A stretch of DNA of 64,000 nucleotides from contig NZ_JBMWAN010000004.1 of assembly GCF_049546785.1 (NCBI RefSeq), positions 517,426-581,425 on the forward strand. The letters are read 5' to 3'. Position 1 is the stretch's first letter; every line of letters begins with the position of its first letter. The notes under the pieces were generated by a model. That model saw nothing but the letters and a program-made list of their open reading frames with translations. It was not told the origin of the DNA and made no database searches. The translations under genes were made by a program, and so were the position numbers. This document shows positions 1 through 9,290 of the stretch, one piece after another. The DNA is from Nitrospira_D sp035465795. Its GTDB lineage: Bacteria > Nitrospirota > Nitrospiria > Nitrospirales > Nitrospiraceae.

Positions 1-2
1 GC

Positions 3-815
3 CCCGCCAGCGTCCGAAACCGCTTCTCACCGCTCTGGGACTATCACGAAGAAGGAGGCGACTGGGGGCTCTCGTTTGTCGGGATCCGGGAGCTGTCTCT
101 ATTCTCCCATGAGGAGACCGCCGGGAGCACCACCGACCATTTCTTCCCCGTATGGTTCCGGACAGAGTCGGAGGCAGAGTCGCGGAACCTCATCTTCCCG
201 CTGTGGAGCACCGCTGAGAATCGTCGCAGCCGGGAACGCTCAACCGGCCTGCTCGGCGTCGGCCCGGTTTCGCTGTATTACCGGGAACAATCGCCGGCCG
301 GCATCACCACGCGTCTCTTCCCCGTCTGGAGCGACCACTATGAGGAGGCCACACAGGAGAGCCGGACCGGCGTGCTCGGCGTGGCCCCGTTCTCCCTGTA
401 CTATGGGCGTACGAATCCGACAGCGCACGAAAACCGGCTCTTCCCCTTCTTTCGCTATACGAACGACCGGATCAAGGACGAGTCGGAGTTCTGGTTCTTA
501 TGGCCGCTGTTCGACCGCAAAACGGCCCAGGGGAGGACGACGGAAACCAGCTGTCTCTGGTGGCTGTTCGAATATCGAAGCCCAAAAGAGGACGAGTGGG
601 AATATTGGATTCTGGGCCACCCTCCCATCGCCATGTACATGCGAACCGTCACACCGGCGCGGACTCTGGTGGAGGTCAACCCGATCATACCGGGGTGGAG
701 GCGGGAATACGTGGAAGGGGTCGGCACATCCTGGGCGCTCTTCGGCGGCTTGATCGGGATGGACGCCATGCCCGACGGCACCCACAAACTGCGCCTCTTC
801 TGGAGAGACCCCTAG
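3..815 (+). CDS. Repeat protein with LFPxW motifs, 3' part only (partial at window edge)
   Basis: The reading frame is open from the first complete codon of the window to the TAG at 813-815, giving 270 visible residues, so the start lies outside. An internal ATG at 372 only looks like a start; the same frame continues upstream without a stop. The protein is made of recurring blocks of about 45 residues that carry LFPLW, LFPVW or LFPFF and a GLLGVGPVSLYY / GVLGVAPFSLYY pair, which shows internal duplication. It is rich in aromatic and charged residues. I know no enzymatic function; such blocks are seen in uncharacterised, probably cell-envelope proteins. Alternatives cannot be excluded without the N-terminus. 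Confidence 0.75.
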   Translation, partial: PASVRNRFSPLWDYHEEGGDWGLSFVGIRELSLFSHEETAGSTTDHFFPVWFRTESEAESRNLIFPLWSTAENRRSRERSTGLLGVGPVSLYYREQSPAGITTRLFPVWSDHYEEATQESRTGVLGVAPFSLYYGRTNPTAHENRLFPFFRYTNDRIKDESEFWFLWPLFDRKTAQGRTTETSCLWWLFEYRSPKEDEWEYWILGHPPIAMYMRTVTPARTLVEVNPIIPGWRREYVEGVGTSWALFGGLIGMDAMPDGTHKLRLFWRDP

Positions 816-1138
816 AACAACGAGGCGGCAAAGCACAACTGTCGCCGTAAACTCCCGGCACATAAGATCGCCGCCCCCTGATGTCGGCTCCTCAGCTCGT
901 GTGAACGAGCAACATCCTGCCGCGCCGGTTCAGGGCGCGCACCTTGCGCGCCCCCGTCGCTCCGTGCTAGTGTGACGCGAGATCGCGTAAGACCTTCCTG
1001 GTTCGGGGGCCGCAGTCCCCCCGGTAGAGACCTGGTCTGACGCGATCTTTTTCTATCTGCACGCAGCCGTCCTGCATCTGCTGAGCATACCCCGTAGGCA
1101 TTACCGCCCATCGCTCGCACGTCCAGTCCGACCAAGTC
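816..1138. other. Intergenic region with two GC-rich hairpins
   Basis: No convincing gene. It holds a perfect 8-bp stem at 933-953 and a weaker G/C stem around 1004-1022 (GGGGG, seven bases, CCCCC). The second half may carry the promoter of the gene starting at 1139, but no clear -10/-35 pair is visible. Confidence 0.5.
933..953. terminator. Hairpin, possible terminator of the repeat protein gene
   Basis: GGGCGCGC (933-940), loop ACCTT, then GCGCGCCC (946-953): a perfect 8-bp stem about 120 bases after the stop at 815. No T-run follows, so a classical intrinsic terminator is not proven. Confidence 0.35.
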
Positions 1139-2188
1139 GTGAGGATTGCTTTAACCATTTCAAGAGGTGTTTCGTTGTTTCATGCATGTCCGTCAACCGT
1201 TCGAGCCTTCCTTCGCAATGCGGCAGGAAGCCTCTATCACATCATCGTCGTCGCCCTCAGCGCAGGCATCGCGCTCCTGCTCCCGGCAGGCGCCAAGCAG
1301 TTCCTGGCGTTCTGGTCCCATGTGGAGCACGACAAACTCTCGCTCATCGCCGTGGAAATGACGGTGGCCGTGCTGCTCATTGCCGGCCTCAACTACATCC
1401 ACCGCAGCATCCGGGACCGGGCCCTCGCTTCGGTGGCGACCGGAGCCGGCCTGGTGTCCTTCTTCCCCCGCCGCGCGCGCCGCGCACAGGAATCCATCGC
1501 GGAATTGAAAGAAGAGCATGGCACCGGCCGGACCATCAAGGTGATGGGATCCAGCGGGTGCAGCGCGTTCGTCGATCAAGTGGGAGATCTCTCCTCGGTG
1601 CTCGATAAATGTCTCGGCGCCCATATTCTACTGGTGAACCCGTATAGTTACGAGGCCAGCCATCGCATCCGGGCCCTCAACCACCCCGAGATCACGCTGG
1701 ATGCCTTCCGGCAGGAAGTCCGGCAGAGCATCGCGCTGCTCAAACGACTGAAGGCGATGGGAAAAGCCGTCAAGCTGAAGCTCTATGCCGATCCGCCCCT
1801 GATGAAAATGGTGATCCTCGGCGATTACCTCTGGCTTCAGCACTATCACGCCGACCTCGCCGTCGGAACCATGCCGGAGTATGTCCTGCGCCATAATCGC
1901 AAGGAACATGGGCTCTTTACGCTCTACGCGCATTATTTCGAACAGCGATGGGAGAGTGCGGAGATTCCGGAATACGACCTGGAGACAGACGAATTGGTCT
2001 ACCACAGTCGCTCCGGCCAGGAGATCCGCCGCGAGCGGTTTGAACCCCATGCGGCGCCTGAGAACATCGGCGCCCTCACAGACGGGCTGGATTGTCTCGA
2101 CGAGCCCGGCCGAATCAGCCGAATCGACGGGTACAATCCCTACAGGGACGGGCAATCAATGGACATCCCGTCCTTGAGCAGCCGTTAG
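1139..2188 (+). CDS. Membrane-anchored protein of unknown function with PLD-like C-terminal region
   Basis: 349 residues from a GTG start. A TTG at 1175 in the same frame has a better ribosome site (AAGAGGT) and may be the true start. The N-terminal third has two hydrophobic spans (about residues 30-52 and 70-85), which should anchor it in the inner membrane. The rest is soluble. Around residues 225-270 the pattern GDYLWLQHY ... EHGLFTLYAHYFEQRW resembles the C-terminal part of phospholipase-D-like or HKD-type domains, but I see no complete HxKxxxxD catalytic motif. It could be a non-catalytic sensor. It stands alone between a repeat protein and a convergent gene. Assignment beyond membrane protein is weak. 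Confidence 0.75.
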   Translation: MRIALTISRGVSLFHACPSTVRAFLRNAAGSLYHIIVVALSAGIALLLPAGAKQFLAFWSHVEHDKLSLIAVEMTVAVLLIAGLNYIHRSIRDRALASVATGAGLVSFFPRRARRAQESIAELKEEHGTGRTIKVMGSSGCSAFVDQVGDLSSVLDKCLGAHILLVNPYSYEASHRIRALNHPEITLDAFRQEVRQSIALLKRLKAMGKAVKLKLYADPPLMKMVILGDYLWLQHYHADLAVGTMPEYVLRHNRKEHGLFTLYAHYFEQRWESAEIPEYDLETDELVYHSRSGQEIRRERFEPHAAPENIGALTDGLDCLDEPGRISRIDGYNPYRDGQSMDIPSLSSR

Positions 2189-2299
2189 AAGACAGGCTGA
2201 GGCTCAGGTTGATGGAACGCGATGGTTCGACTCGCGCATCTCAGCCTGAGCCCCGACCTGAACCTTCCCATACCGCCAAGGACCTTCTTCAGCCACCCC

Positions 2300-2878
2300 C
2301 TAGAACAGCGGATGATGCGGGCTGGAGGTGAACGGCGCGGTGCCGGGCGCCTGGCCGGCATTCCCTAGAAACCTCCAGGCACCGTCTTCGTGCACCAGGA
2401 AATGGACTTCACGGAACCAGCTATCGAGCGTGATCCGTTGCCCGCCCTTCCTCTCGGCGCCGTACAGCCCGCCGGTACAGGTCACCTCCGCGCGGAGTTG
2501 CGAGCCGGACCGCAGCACCTTGATATCTGAGAAGAGATGCGTGGAGGACAAACCCGTATAGTGCTCAAACACCTCGCCCCAGATCCGCCGGACGTCCGCA
2601 CGCTTCAGCCCGTGGTAGTTGTAGGCCTCGGCATAGAACTTCAGCAGGGCATCAAGGTCTTGGCGCTGGACGGCTGATTCCGCGCGGCCGAACGCCGCCA
2701 GGAGCTCCTGCACAACCGGCTGCGTGGCGATCGCCGCACGATCCGCAATCATCAGGCCGTCGACCGTCATCGACGCCTCCGGCAACACCTCCACCGCCGC
2801 ATGGCTGTCCGGCGAGAGGCACAGCCCCGTGAACAACCACACCATGGTGAGGCTGAGTCGAACAGTCCCCCTCTTCAT
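2300..2878 (-). CDS. Exported NTF2/SnoaL-like protein (copy 1)
   Basis: 192 residues. The ATG at 2878 was chosen because GGGGAGG stands just upstream and a signal peptide starts there (Lys-Arg, hydrophobic core, SHAA cleavage site near residue 27). The mature part fits the NTF2/SnoaL fold: a long first helix, then YNYHGLKRADVRRIW, a conserved EVTCTG strand and a final WRFLGNAG strand. The family binds small ligands or acts as a dimeric scaffold; no catalytic set can be named. It is clearly paralogous to the protein at 24437-24982 (shared YHGLK, IW, FEHY, T-CTG, PHPLF end). It lies 92 bases after the ATPase gene on the same strand, so it may be co-transcribed with it. Confidence 0.85.
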   Translation of the reverse strand: MKRGTVRLSLTMVWLFTGLCLSPDSHAAVEVLPEASMTVDGLMIADRAAIATQPVVQELLAAFGRAESAVQRQDLDALLKFYAEAYNYHGLKRADVRRIWGEVFEHYTGLSSTHLFSDIKVLRSGSQLRAEVTCTGGLYGAERKGGQRITLDSWFREVHFLVHEDGAWRFLGNAGQAPGTAPFTSSPHHPLF

Positions 2879-2970
2879 AAACGAACCTCCCCCTCTTGAA
2901 CATTCGTGGCAAGGTGAGTCCATCCCTTCGCCTCCGTCCCGGCCTGAACGAACGACCTGCATACCATCAC

Positions 2971-5769
2971 TTACTTCCTCCGGGTCATCGCCTTCTGCGC
3001 TTCGCCGAGCATGAACGGGATGAGTGCCAGCCCCACGGCCAGCAGCCAATGCCTTCCATCCAGCGAAACCACGTTGAAGATGTCGTCCGTCCACGTCACC
3101 TGAACGAGCAAGACTTGTAAGGCAATCGAGACCCCCACCGCCAGAATCAGGGACCGGTTGGTGAAAAGCCCCAGCGTGAAGATCGAGTGGGTCCGGCTCC
3201 TGCAGGCAAAGGCATGGAACAGTTGCGCAAGCACCATCACCACAAAGGTAAGCGTGCGGGCCTGCTCAAGGGGCGCTCCTTCCACATAGACGCTCAGGAC
3301 AAAGGCGCACACCGCGACGAAAGCCAGGAGTACCCCCTGAACTCCCATCAACAGCAGCCTGCTCCTCTCCAGCACCGGAGCCTGTGGATCGAGTGGCCGC
3401 CGGCGCATTACGTCCGGCACGGCGGGATCCACCGCCAGCGCCAGCGCCGGCAGCCCGTCGGTCACGAGATTGATCCAGAGAATCTGGACTGGCAGGAGCG
3501 GGAGCGGAAATCCGGCGACCGTCGCGACAAGCATGACGAGGATCTCACTCAAATTGCACGACAGGAGAAAATGCACCGATTTGAGAATATTGGCGTAGAT
3601 TGTCCGCCCCTCCTCGACGGCCGACACAATCGAGGCAAAGTTATCGTCGGTGACGACCATATCAGCGGCTTCCTTCGTCACATCCGTTCCCGTTAGGCCC
3701 ATGGCCACCCCGATATCGGCGGTCTTGATGGCCGGCGCGTCGTTCACGCCGTCGCCCGTCATGGCGACAATCGCCCCGCGCGCCTTCCACGCATGGACGA
3801 TGCGCAGTTTATGCTCGGCGGACACACGGGCGAACACCGTCACGCCCTCGACGAGTTGGGTCAACTCCGCATCAGTCAGACTGTCCAGTTCCGCCCCCGT
3901 CAAGGCCGATCCGTCCCCGTCGTAGAGGCCCAACTCCCTGGCAATCGAGAGCGCTGTGTCCCGATGATCGCCGGTGATCATCACCGTCCGGATGCCCGCC
4001 TCGCGGCATTGTCGCACCGCCCGTTTGGCCTCCGGCCGCAGCGGGTCTTTCATCGCCATCAACCCGAGAAAAATCAGATGGCGTTCGACGAGGCCGGGAG
4101 ACTCGTCGAACGGCTCCACCCCGAGACTCCGCCGCGCCACCCCGAGCACCCGTAACGCATCGGCGGCAAAGCCGGCGTTGGCCGAAACGATGCGCTGCCG
4201 ATCCGCTTCCGTCAGCGCCCGTACCGTGCCATCGGCGGCCATCACGAACTCGCACCGACCGAGAAGCACATCCGGTGCGCCTTTCAGGAATGCCACGGGA
4301 CCATCGCTGGTCTGCCTGATGACCGTCATCATCTTGCGATCCGAATCGAACGGGATCTCGGCCACCTGCGGATTACCGGCCTCCAACTCACTTTTGTGGA
4401 TCTGCCGTTTGGCCGCCGCAACCAGCAATGCCCCTTCAGTCGGGTCGCCGAGGACCGACCACACGCCCTCCCGCTCCTGCAAGATGGCCCCGCTGCACAG
4501 GACCGCCGATGTCAACACCTCCAGCAATCCAGGAGCGTTGCTCGGCACGGGGCCGGGGGCGAGGGGCGAGGGGTGCTCGGGCCGGAGTTGTAGCGCTTCA
4601 CCATCCTTCCTCCCTTGCCTCTCGCCTCTGGCCTCTCGACCCGCACCATTAACTTCCCGAATATTCCCCGCCGGCTCATATCCTTCGCCGGTCACCTCGA
4701 ACGTGCGCCCATCCACATAAAGCCGCGTTACCGTCATTTCATTCTTGGTCAGCGTCCCCGTCTTATCGGTACAGATGACCGTCGTCGCCCCCAGAGTTTC
4801 GACGGCAGGCAAGCGGCGAATCAGCGCATGCCGCTCCACCATGCGGGTCACACCCAGGGCCAGCGTAATGGTCACAATCGCAGGCAGTCCTTCGGGAATC
4901 GCCGCCACAGCGAGGCTGACGGCAGTCAGAAACATATCGACCAGCGGCTCGCCGCGGAGCACGCCCAGCCCGAACACCAGCGACACAATGGCCAGCGCCA
5001 GATAGATCAGGACATGGCCCAGACGCGCGAGGCGTCGCTGCAGGGGAGTCGGCTCACGCTCTGTCCGTTGCAGCAGCGACGCAATGCGCCCGAGCTCCGT
5101 CCGAAGCCCCGTTGCGACGACCAGGGCGCGGCCCTTCCCGCCGACCACGTTCGTTCCCAGGAACACCATGTTGACGCGATCGGCGAGCGGAAGATCGGGC
5201 ACCGGCCGCAGGGCGGACGACTTCTCGACCGGGGTGGACTCTCCCGTCAGGGTAGCTTCTTGCGCCCTGAGATGCGTGGCCGACAGCAGCCGCGCGTCTG
5301 CCGGCACCCGATCCCCCGCTTCGAGGAGAATCAGATCGCCTGGGACCAGGGCCTGTGCCGGCAGCACATGGACCACCCCGTCTCGCACCACCCGCGCGGT
5401 GACGACCGACAGCCGCTTCAAGGCCGCCAGCGAGCGCTCCGCCTTGTATTCCTGCCCGAATCCCAGAAGGGCGTTGAGGACGACGATGGCGACAATCGCT
5501 CCCGCATCGATCCATTCCTGCAGGAGACCGGAAAGCACCGCCGCGCCGATCAACACCCAGATGATCAAGCTGGAAAATTGCGCGAGCGCGAGTTGGAGGA
5601 AAGAGGGCGGAGGGGTTTCCGGAAATTCGTTCGGCCCATGGTCGTTCAGCCGCTCAGCCGCATCGGGCCCGCTGAGCCCGGCCGTCGGATCGGAGCCCAA
5701 TCGTCCCGCAATATCTTCTGATGTGAGACTATGCCACGGTTGAACGTCCATCTGCTGGTCAGATCCCAT
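2971..5769 (-). CDS. P-type (P2A) cation-transporting ATPase, calcium-pump type
   Basis: 932 residues from the ATG at 5769; GGAGG stands upstream. Another in-frame ATG lies 33 bases further out. Domains in order are the N-terminal cation ATPase domain, M1-M2, an actuator with TGES, M3-M4, the phosphorylation site DKTGTLT (Asp about 335), the nucleotide domain, GDGVND and M5-M10. Residues that bind Ca2+ in SERCA are present: PEGLP in M4, CNLSEI in M5 and NLVTDG in M6. The expected role is therefore ATP-driven Ca2+ (or Mn2+) export across the inner membrane. Odd: about 30 residues of Arg/Gly/Pro-rich sequence (from GREARGERQG on) are inserted between the phosphorylation site and the nucleotide domain, encoded by a repeat at 4555-4638. 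Confidence 0.92.
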   Translation of the reverse strand: MGSDQQMDVQPWHSLTSEDIAGRLGSDPTAGLSGPDAAERLNDHGPNEFPETPPPSFLQLALAQFSSLIIWVLIGAAVLSGLLQEWIDAGAIVAIVVLNALLGFGQEYKAERSLAALKRLSVVTARVVRDGVVHVLPAQALVPGDLILLEAGDRVPADARLLSATHLRAQEATLTGESTPVEKSSALRPVPDLPLADRVNMVFLGTNVVGGKGRALVVATGLRTELGRIASLLQRTEREPTPLQRRLARLGHVLIYLALAIVSLVFGLGVLRGEPLVDMFLTAVSLAVAAIPEGLPAIVTITLALGVTRMVERHALIRRLPAVETLGATTVICTDKTGTLTKNEMTVTRLYVDGRTFEVTGEGYEPAGNIREVNGAGREARGERQGRKDGEALQLRPEHPSPLAPGPVPSNAPGLLEVLTSAVLCSGAILQEREGVWSVLGDPTEGALLVAAAKRQIHKSELEAGNPQVAEIPFDSDRKMMTVIRQTSDGPVAFLKGAPDVLLGRCEFVMAADGTVRALTEADRQRIVSANAGFAADALRVLGVARRSLGVEPFDESPGLVERHLIFLGLMAMKDPLRPEAKRAVRQCREAGIRTVMITGDHRDTALSIARELGLYDGDGSALTGAELDSLTDAELTQLVEGVTVFARVSAEHKLRIVHAWKARGAIVAMTGDGVNDAPAIKTADIGVAMGLTGTDVTKEAADMVVTDDNFASIVSAVEEGRTIYANILKSVHFLLSCNLSEILVMLVATVAGFPLPLLPVQILWINLVTDGLPALALAVDPAVPDVMRRRPLDPQAPVLERSRLLLMGVQGVLLAFVAVCAFVLSVYVEGAPLEQARTLTFVVMVLAQLFHAFACRSRTHSIFTLGLFTNRSLILAVGVSIALQVLLVQVTWTDDIFNVVSLDGRHWLLAVGLALIPFMLGEAQKAMTRRK
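4555..4638. repeat. GC-rich inverted repeat inserted inside the P-ATPase gene
   Basis: The left arm is tandem GGGGCGAGGGGCGAGGGG (4555-4573) and the right arm CCTTGCCTCTCGCCTCTGG and following bases (4612-4638); they are imperfect inverted copies around a 40-base core. The same arms occur at 32290-32347 and 33936-34006. The reading frame of the ATPase is kept. Confidence 0.6.
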
Positions 5770-6036
5770 CCTGCTCCAACCTCCACTGCACAAGCCGTGC
5801 AAGACTGCACCCGGTGACTACGTTGTCATACCTCAATCGGCGGGAGATTAGAAGAAGGAAGGCTTCGGACCTGCGGCACTCCTCGACAAACCAGCAGACC
5901 GGTGTCGCCCCAAATGCCTCACGAGGGAGGAACTTTCGAAGAGCTGCGGAAGGCTATCACCCTTTCCCAGAGCCGGACTCCGGACGCAGGATGCCCCGGA
6001 GCCCGGCCCGGTCGTTCATCGCGCCCTCACCGGTCC

Positions 6037-6402
6037 TCACTGCGGAGACGCATTCACCTTCGTCCCTTCTTTGACCGGCGGTTCAATCATGATATTCGGA
6101 CCCTGCACTTTCGGCAGGAGGCCGGCGCCCGGTTTTTCCAGGATCCGTCCGTCATGATCATTGATGGACAGATTCTGCATCACGTGAGGATCATCAATCG
6201 ACGCAGCCTCGAACAACCATTTCTCACCGGTCGCATTGATCTGTCCCGGATCATTTGCCAACGACTGCCCGTTCACCGGATCAACCGCCTTGCCCATAGG
6301 ATACCCGTGATGTTGCGGCAGCATCGCCGGATTGGCGGCAGCCCCTGAGACAGTCCCGATCACAAGCACGAGCGTCGCGTATATGATGTGTGAGGTCTTC
6401 AT
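6037..6402 (-). CDS. Small exported protein of unknown function
   Basis: 121 residues. The ATG at 6402 has an excellent ribosome site (AAGGAGG, 8 bases away) and begins a signal peptide (MKTSHIIYATLVLV, cleavage near AAA-NP around residue 24). The mature part is about 95 residues, polar, and contains HHGYPMGKAVDPVNGQ, WLFEAASIDDPHVMQNLSIND and a Pro-rich tail. There are no cysteines, so no haem or iron-sulphur site. I do not recognise the family. It sits between the Ca-type ATPase and a CBS protein, all on the minus strand with a few hundred bases between them, so it is probably a separate transcription unit. Confidence 0.8.
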   Translation of the reverse strand: MKTSHIIYATLVLVIGTVSGAAANPAMLPQHHGYPMGKAVDPVNGQSLANDPGQINATGEKWLFEAASIDDPHVMQNLSINDHDGRILEKPGAGLLPKVQGPNIMIEPPVKEGTKVNASPQ

Positions 6403-6679
6403 AAGCCAACCTCCTTGCTGAACGTGGGAAACACAACAACGCCCTCGCGGGCACAGGACCGGCAAGGGCGCAACGACACTAGAAGAGAGGGGGGAACACG
6501 TGAACGGTAAGAAGAGGCCTACCCCGGCTTCATAGCGACCTCCGGGTGACGCTATAGCAAACACCCCGCTTCATCGATGAGTCAAGCGTCGGGGACCGGC
6601 GGCCGAAGCCGCGCGACAGGGACGCAGCGGTCAAGGATCGTACTCGCCGTGTCCAACGGGGCGGCCGGTCCGCAGCGCC

Positions 6680-7525
6680 TCACGCCCTGCGCAGGAACTC
6701 CGGCCGATCTCTGATGGATACCATCTTGATCAGGTCCCGGATGGAGAGCACCCCGACAATCTTGGCATTCTCTGTCACCGCCAGGTGGCGCACCCGCTTC
6801 CGGGCCATGAGATCGCTGGCATCGCGAATCGTCCGGTTGATATCGATGTCGAGCAGCGGGGAGTTCATCAGCGATCCGACACGGACCGTCCTGGCATCCA
6901 GTTGATAGGCAATTCCCTTCCGGACCAGATCGCTTTCCGTAACAATCCCCACCATCTCGCCGGCCTCGATGACGAACAGGGAGCCGATGTGTTTCTCCAC
7001 CAGGCGGGTCGCCGCCGCCGCCACGGTCTCGCCGCTCTCGATCGTCTCCAGGGCGGTGCGCATCAGCACGCTCAAGGGGCGATAAACATTCTCCAATTCC
7101 CGGGCCGGGCCGGTTTCCGCCTCGACGAAGTGCCGGACCAAATCCCGCGCGGAGATCAACCCGACCACGTCGTTCCCCTCCGCGACCGCGAGGTGGCGGA
7201 CTTTGTGCGTCTCCATCAGATGACTGGCGTCCAGCATCGGACGATCCGGCGCGATCGTCAGCAACGGACTGGCCATCACCTGCCCGGCGGTGGTTCGCGC
7301 AGGATCGAGCCCTTGCGCCAGGACCTTCCGAACCAGATCCGTCTCCGTGATAATGCCGACCATGCGGCAGTCCTTGCCCTGGCGATCGAGCGATTCCACC
7401 AGAATGGAACTCAGGCCCTGCTCCCGCATGCGCCCCGCCGTCGCCACCACCGTCGCCTCCTGCGGCACAGCCTCCAACTGGCGATGCATGTACTCACTGA
7501 CACGTTGCCCTGCCGCTTCTGTCAT
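6680..7525 (-). CDS. Four-CBS-domain protein
   Basis: 281 residues. The ATG at 7525 is preferred over the one at 7540 because AAAGGAG precedes it at normal spacing. The protein is nothing but two Bateman modules. CBS 1-2 cover about residues 8-130 (TVVATAGRMREQGLSSILV, then TIAPDRPMLDASHLMETHKVRHLAV) and CBS 3-4 about 145-275 (ETVAAAATRLVEKHIGSLFVI, then DASDLMARKRVRHLAV). CBS pairs bind adenosine nucleotides and act as energy sensors. With no effector domain attached, it probably regulates a partner protein. Nearby genes (P-ATPase, glucose-6-phosphate dehydrogenase) do not identify that partner. Confidence 0.9.
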   Translation of the reverse strand: MTEAAGQRVSEYMHRQLEAVPQEATVVATAGRMREQGLSSILVESLDRQGKDCRMVGIITETDLVRKVLAQGLDPARTTAGQVMASPLLTIAPDRPMLDASHLMETHKVRHLAVAEGNDVVGLISARDLVRHFVEAETGPARELENVYRPLSVLMRTALETIESGETVAAAATRLVEKHIGSLFVIEAGEMVGIVTESDLVRKGIAYQLDARTVRVGSLMNSPLLDIDINRTIRDASDLMARKRVRHLAVTENAKIVGVLSIRDLIKMVSIRDRPEFLRRA

Positions 7526-7826
7526 ACCGGCTCCTTTCATCGGGATAGATCTATAAAAGCAATCCCTGCTTTGTCATGCATACTTTATCCTCCCTCCTCA
7601 CACTCACTCAGGCGGCTGGATGAGCGGAGGTGCGGGCTGGTTTGTGCCCTGGCGGACATTGCCACCAGGAAAGCCAAGATGACGCCGATGTGCGCCGACA
7701 TTGCGATGCTCCATCGCAGCTTCAGAGGCGCACTCGGCTCACAAACACATGCCCTAACCGTCACCATGCCATCCGCGCATCATGGCGCAACCAGACCGGG
7801 CACCGCTCATCCAGCCGCACTCCCCC
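7526..7826. other. Intergenic region, nothing recognised
   Basis: About 300 bases between the CBS gene and the zwf stop codon. Short frames exist but have neither a ribosome site nor a protein-like composition. It probably holds the zwf 3' end and the CBS gene promoter. Confidence 0.4.
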
Positions 7827-9290
7827 TCACCAGCCTAACTGCCATTGATGTCCATACCGTTCGACGAGCGCATCCGCCTCGCGCGGCCCCCAGGTGCCGG
7901 CCGTATAGGGATACACGGTGCGATCGCCGGTCAGCAGGGGAGTGTAGAGCCGCCAGGCCGTTTCGGTAAATTCCGCGCTGACAAAGAGCGTCTGATCCCC
8001 GATCATCACGTCACGCAGGAGCGTCTCGTAGGCTTCGGGCAACTGGCCGAGGGATTTCTGATAGTCGAATTGCAGCGCATGATCGCTCAGGCGGAACGGC
8101 CGCCCCGGGCTCTTCACGGAAAAACAGAGCGAGAACCCTTCGCTCGGCTGCAGGGTAATGAGCAGCTTGTTGGAGGCGATGCTTCCCGGATCGAGCGACC
8201 GAAAGACCTGCGTGGGGGCCTCGCGAAAGATGACCGCCACCTGCGTGAGTTTTCTGGGGAAGCGCTTCCCGGTCCTGAGGTAGAACGGCACGCCCTTCCA
8301 GCGCCAATTCTGAATCTCCGCTTTCAGGGCGACATACGTCTCCGTGTCCGAGTCCTTCGGCACGCCGGGTTCCTCGCGATAGCCCGGAATCGTCTGACCC
8401 GCAATCTGCCACGAGCTGTACTGACCGAATACCGCATCCTCATGAGTGATCGGCGCGATGGAATGCAGCACTTTGAGTTTTTCACTCTGGATCGCCCCCG
8501 CATCGAACGACACCGGCACTTCCATCGCGACCACGGTCATCAGTTGGGTCAGATGGTTCTGGACCATGTCGCGGAGCGCCCCGGCCTGCTGGTAGTAGGC
8601 CCCGCGATGCTCGACGCCGAGGTCTTCAGCCACGGTGATCTGCACATTCTCAATGCGGTCGCGGTTCCACAGCGATTCGAAAATCGGATTGGCGAAGCGG
8701 AATGCGAGGAGATTCTGCACCGTCTCCTTGCCGAGATAATGATCAATGCGATAAATCTGGGATTCGTCGATATAGTGATGCAGTGTCGTATTCAGATGCT
8801 GGGCCGAGTGAAAGTCGTGGCCAAAGGGTTTTTCAAACACGACGCGGACCCACCCACGACTCTTGAGCAGCCCCGCCTGATCGAGCCGCTGTATCGCGAT
8901 CGGCACCGTATCAGGGGGCAGGGCCAGATAGAACACCCGGTTCTCAGGCATGTTGTGGGTGCGCTCCAACCGGCGAATATACCCGGCCAACGCCTCGTAA
9001 TCCTGGACGGCCCCCTCATGCACCGTCTGGTAGTGAAGACACTCGTCGCACCAGGCGCGCAGCTCCGTATTATTGTGCCAGCCGGCTTTCTGCAGGCCTT
9101 CAAACGCCCAGAGCCGGAACCCCTCTTCGCCCATCTCGGGCAACGCCGCCCCGACGATCAGCGTATTGCGAGTTTCCAGTATCCCCTGATCCCGCAGATG
9201 ATACAGCGCAGGCAGCAGTTTCCGGCGCGTCAAATCACCCGTCGCACCGATAATGACAAACATATGCGGCTCAACCTGCTGTTGCGACAT
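7827..9290 (-). CDS. zwf: Glucose-6-phosphate 1-dehydrogenase
   Basis: 487 residues, normal length for the family. It oxidises glucose 6-phosphate to 6-phosphogluconolactone with NAD(P)+ in the cytosol, the first step of the oxidative pentose phosphate route. The nucleotide-binding motif GATGDLTRRKL is at residues 15-25, the substrate/catalytic motif RIDHYLGKE at about 180, and the FRFANPIFESLWNR and MVQNHLTQLM segments follow. The start is the ATG at 9290, reading MSQQQVEPHMFVIIGATGDL. No gnd, pgl or opcA gene is adjacent in this window, so it stands alone. It follows an inverted-repeat element that separates it from the metal efflux genes on the same strand. Confidence 0.95.
   Translation of the reverse strand: MSQQQVEPHMFVIIGATGDLTRRKLLPALYHLRDQGILETRNTLIVGAALPEMGEEGFRLWAFEGLQKAGWHNNTELRAWCDECLHYQTVHEGAVQDYEALAGYIRRLERTHNMPENRVFYLALPPDTVPIAIQRLDQAGLLKSRGWVRVVFEKPFGHDFHSAQHLNTTLHHYIDESQIYRIDHYLGKETVQNLLAFRFANPIFESLWNRDRIENVQITVAEDLGVEHRGAYYQQAGALRDMVQNHLTQLMTVVAMEVPVSFDAGAIQSEKLKVLHSIAPITHEDAVFGQYSSWQIAGQTIPGYREEPGVPKDSDTETYVALKAEIQNWRWKGVPFYLRTGKRFPRKLTQVAVIFREAPTQVFRSLDPGSIASNKLLITLQPSEGFSLCFSVKSPGRPFRLSDHALQFDYQKSLGQLPEAYETLLRDVMIGDQTLFVSAEFTETAWRLYTPLLTGDRTVYPYTAGTWGPREADALVERYGHQWQLGW

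Noticed and set aside
967..1158. 63-codon minus-strand frame with a GDCGPRTRKVLRDLA end like a peptidoglycan-binding motif
   Set aside because: No ribosome site, no signal peptide, and it runs over a GC hairpin and the start of the next gene; similarity is too short to trust.
4615..5721. Long open frame on the plus strand (368 codons)
   Set aside because: Lies fully antisense to the P-type ATPase, which has all family motifs; composition is Arg/Gln/His-rich as expected of a GC-rich shadow frame.
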